A DNA stretch of 64,000 bases from Antilocapra americana (taxonomy: Eukaryota; Chordata; Mammalia; Artiodactyla; Antilocapridae). Below the pieces are notes generated by a model. It saw only the letters and a program-made list of their open reading frames with translations. It was not told where the DNA came from and did not search any database. Where the stretch lies: the NCBI GenBank assembly GCA_007570785.1, contig ML664662.1, positions 2,974,000 to 3,037,999 of the forward strand. Reading direction: 5' to 3'. Position numbers and translations under genes: made by a program. Shown here in pieces: positions 63,641 through 64,000 of the stretch (position 1 is its first letter; the number at the start of each line of letters is the position of its first letter).

Positions 63641-64000
63641 ACCCTTTTCTCAAGCGCACACGGAACCTTCTCCAGGATATATCACATCCTGGGCCATAAA
63701 TCTAACCTTGATAAATTCAGAAATATTGAAATCATCCCAAGTATCTTTTCTGACCACAATGCAGTGAGATTAGATATCAACTACAGAAGAAAACCTTTCA
63801 AAACTTCCAACATATGGAGGCTCAACAACACACTGCTGAATAACCAACAAATCACAGAAGAAATAAAAAATGAAATTCAGTTATGCATGGAAATGAATGA
63901 AAATGAAAACACAACAGCCCAAAACCTAGGGGACACTGTGAAAGCAGTGCTAAGGGGAAAGTTCATAGCAATACAAGCTCACCTCAGGAAACAAGAAAAA
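63641..64000 (+). pseudogene. L1 ORF2 fragment, end of endonuclease domain
   Basis: 120 codons open to the right edge. SSAHGTFSRIYHILGHKSN, then IPSIFSDHNAVRLDINYRRK (the SDH motif of the endonuclease) and NTLLNNQQITEEIKNEI are the C-terminal end of the L1 endonuclease and the linker to the reverse transcriptase. In L1 endonucleases the RI-H-ILG motif has Asp at the position that is Tyr here, so catalytic activity is not expected. The element continues beyond the window. Confidence 0.9.

Overview
The window is nuclear DNA of a ruminant (Bovidae-like), and it carries the 5' part of the X-linked ornithine transcarbamylase gene, OTC, on the minus strand. The ruminant call rests on dozens of Bov-tA/Bov-A tRNA-headed SINEs, CHR-type tRNA-Glu SINEs and several BovB (RTE) LINEs, along with ruminant L1 3' ends and older mammalian repeats (MIR, L2, MLT1, MER5A). 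I do not name the species.

OTC layout, in transcription order on the minus strand: exon 1 (43085-43009, start codon and mitochondrial leader), exon 2 (27600-27462), exon 3 (25408-25327, with the carbamoyl-phosphate-binding STRT motif) and exon 4 (14229-14142). The coding lengths 77, 139, 82 and 88 bp, the intron phases and the GT/AG borders all fit the mammalian OTC gene. Exon 5 onwards lies beyond position 1. Bases 43086-43300 are the proximal promoter and 5' UTR region. Upstream of OTC I see no other protein-coding gene. In other mammals the next gene on that side is RPGR, which would begin past the right edge.

Two things stand out. (1) OTC intron 4 holds a full-length, antisense SET (TAF-I/I2PP2A) retrocopy (3853-5700). 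It has an uninterrupted 292-codon reading frame, the parental poly(A) signal and a perfect 16-bp target-site duplication, so it looks recent. (2) About 9.5-9.9 kb upstream of the OTC start codon, a SINE-free stretch (52427-53479) holds a cluster of liver transcription-factor motifs: HNF4 DR1, a second HNF4-type core, FOXA, C/EBP and HNF1. This is the composition and approximate distance expected of the OTC distal liver enhancer.

The rest is dense transposon strata. There are four copies of one LTR family (596, 6062, 19515 and about 31340). Two copies of another start at 18249 and 23928. One LTR (3022-3552) has a triplicated 24-bp U3 repeat and a perfect 64-bp duplication of its poly(A)-signal region. 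Nested insertions include BovB in CHR, SINE in LTR, and young L1 in old L1. An RT-coding BovB fragment lies at 32600-34152, and an L1 ORF2 piece runs off the right edge. Family names come from pattern recognition, not a database search, and boundaries are approximate unless a target-site duplication is given.
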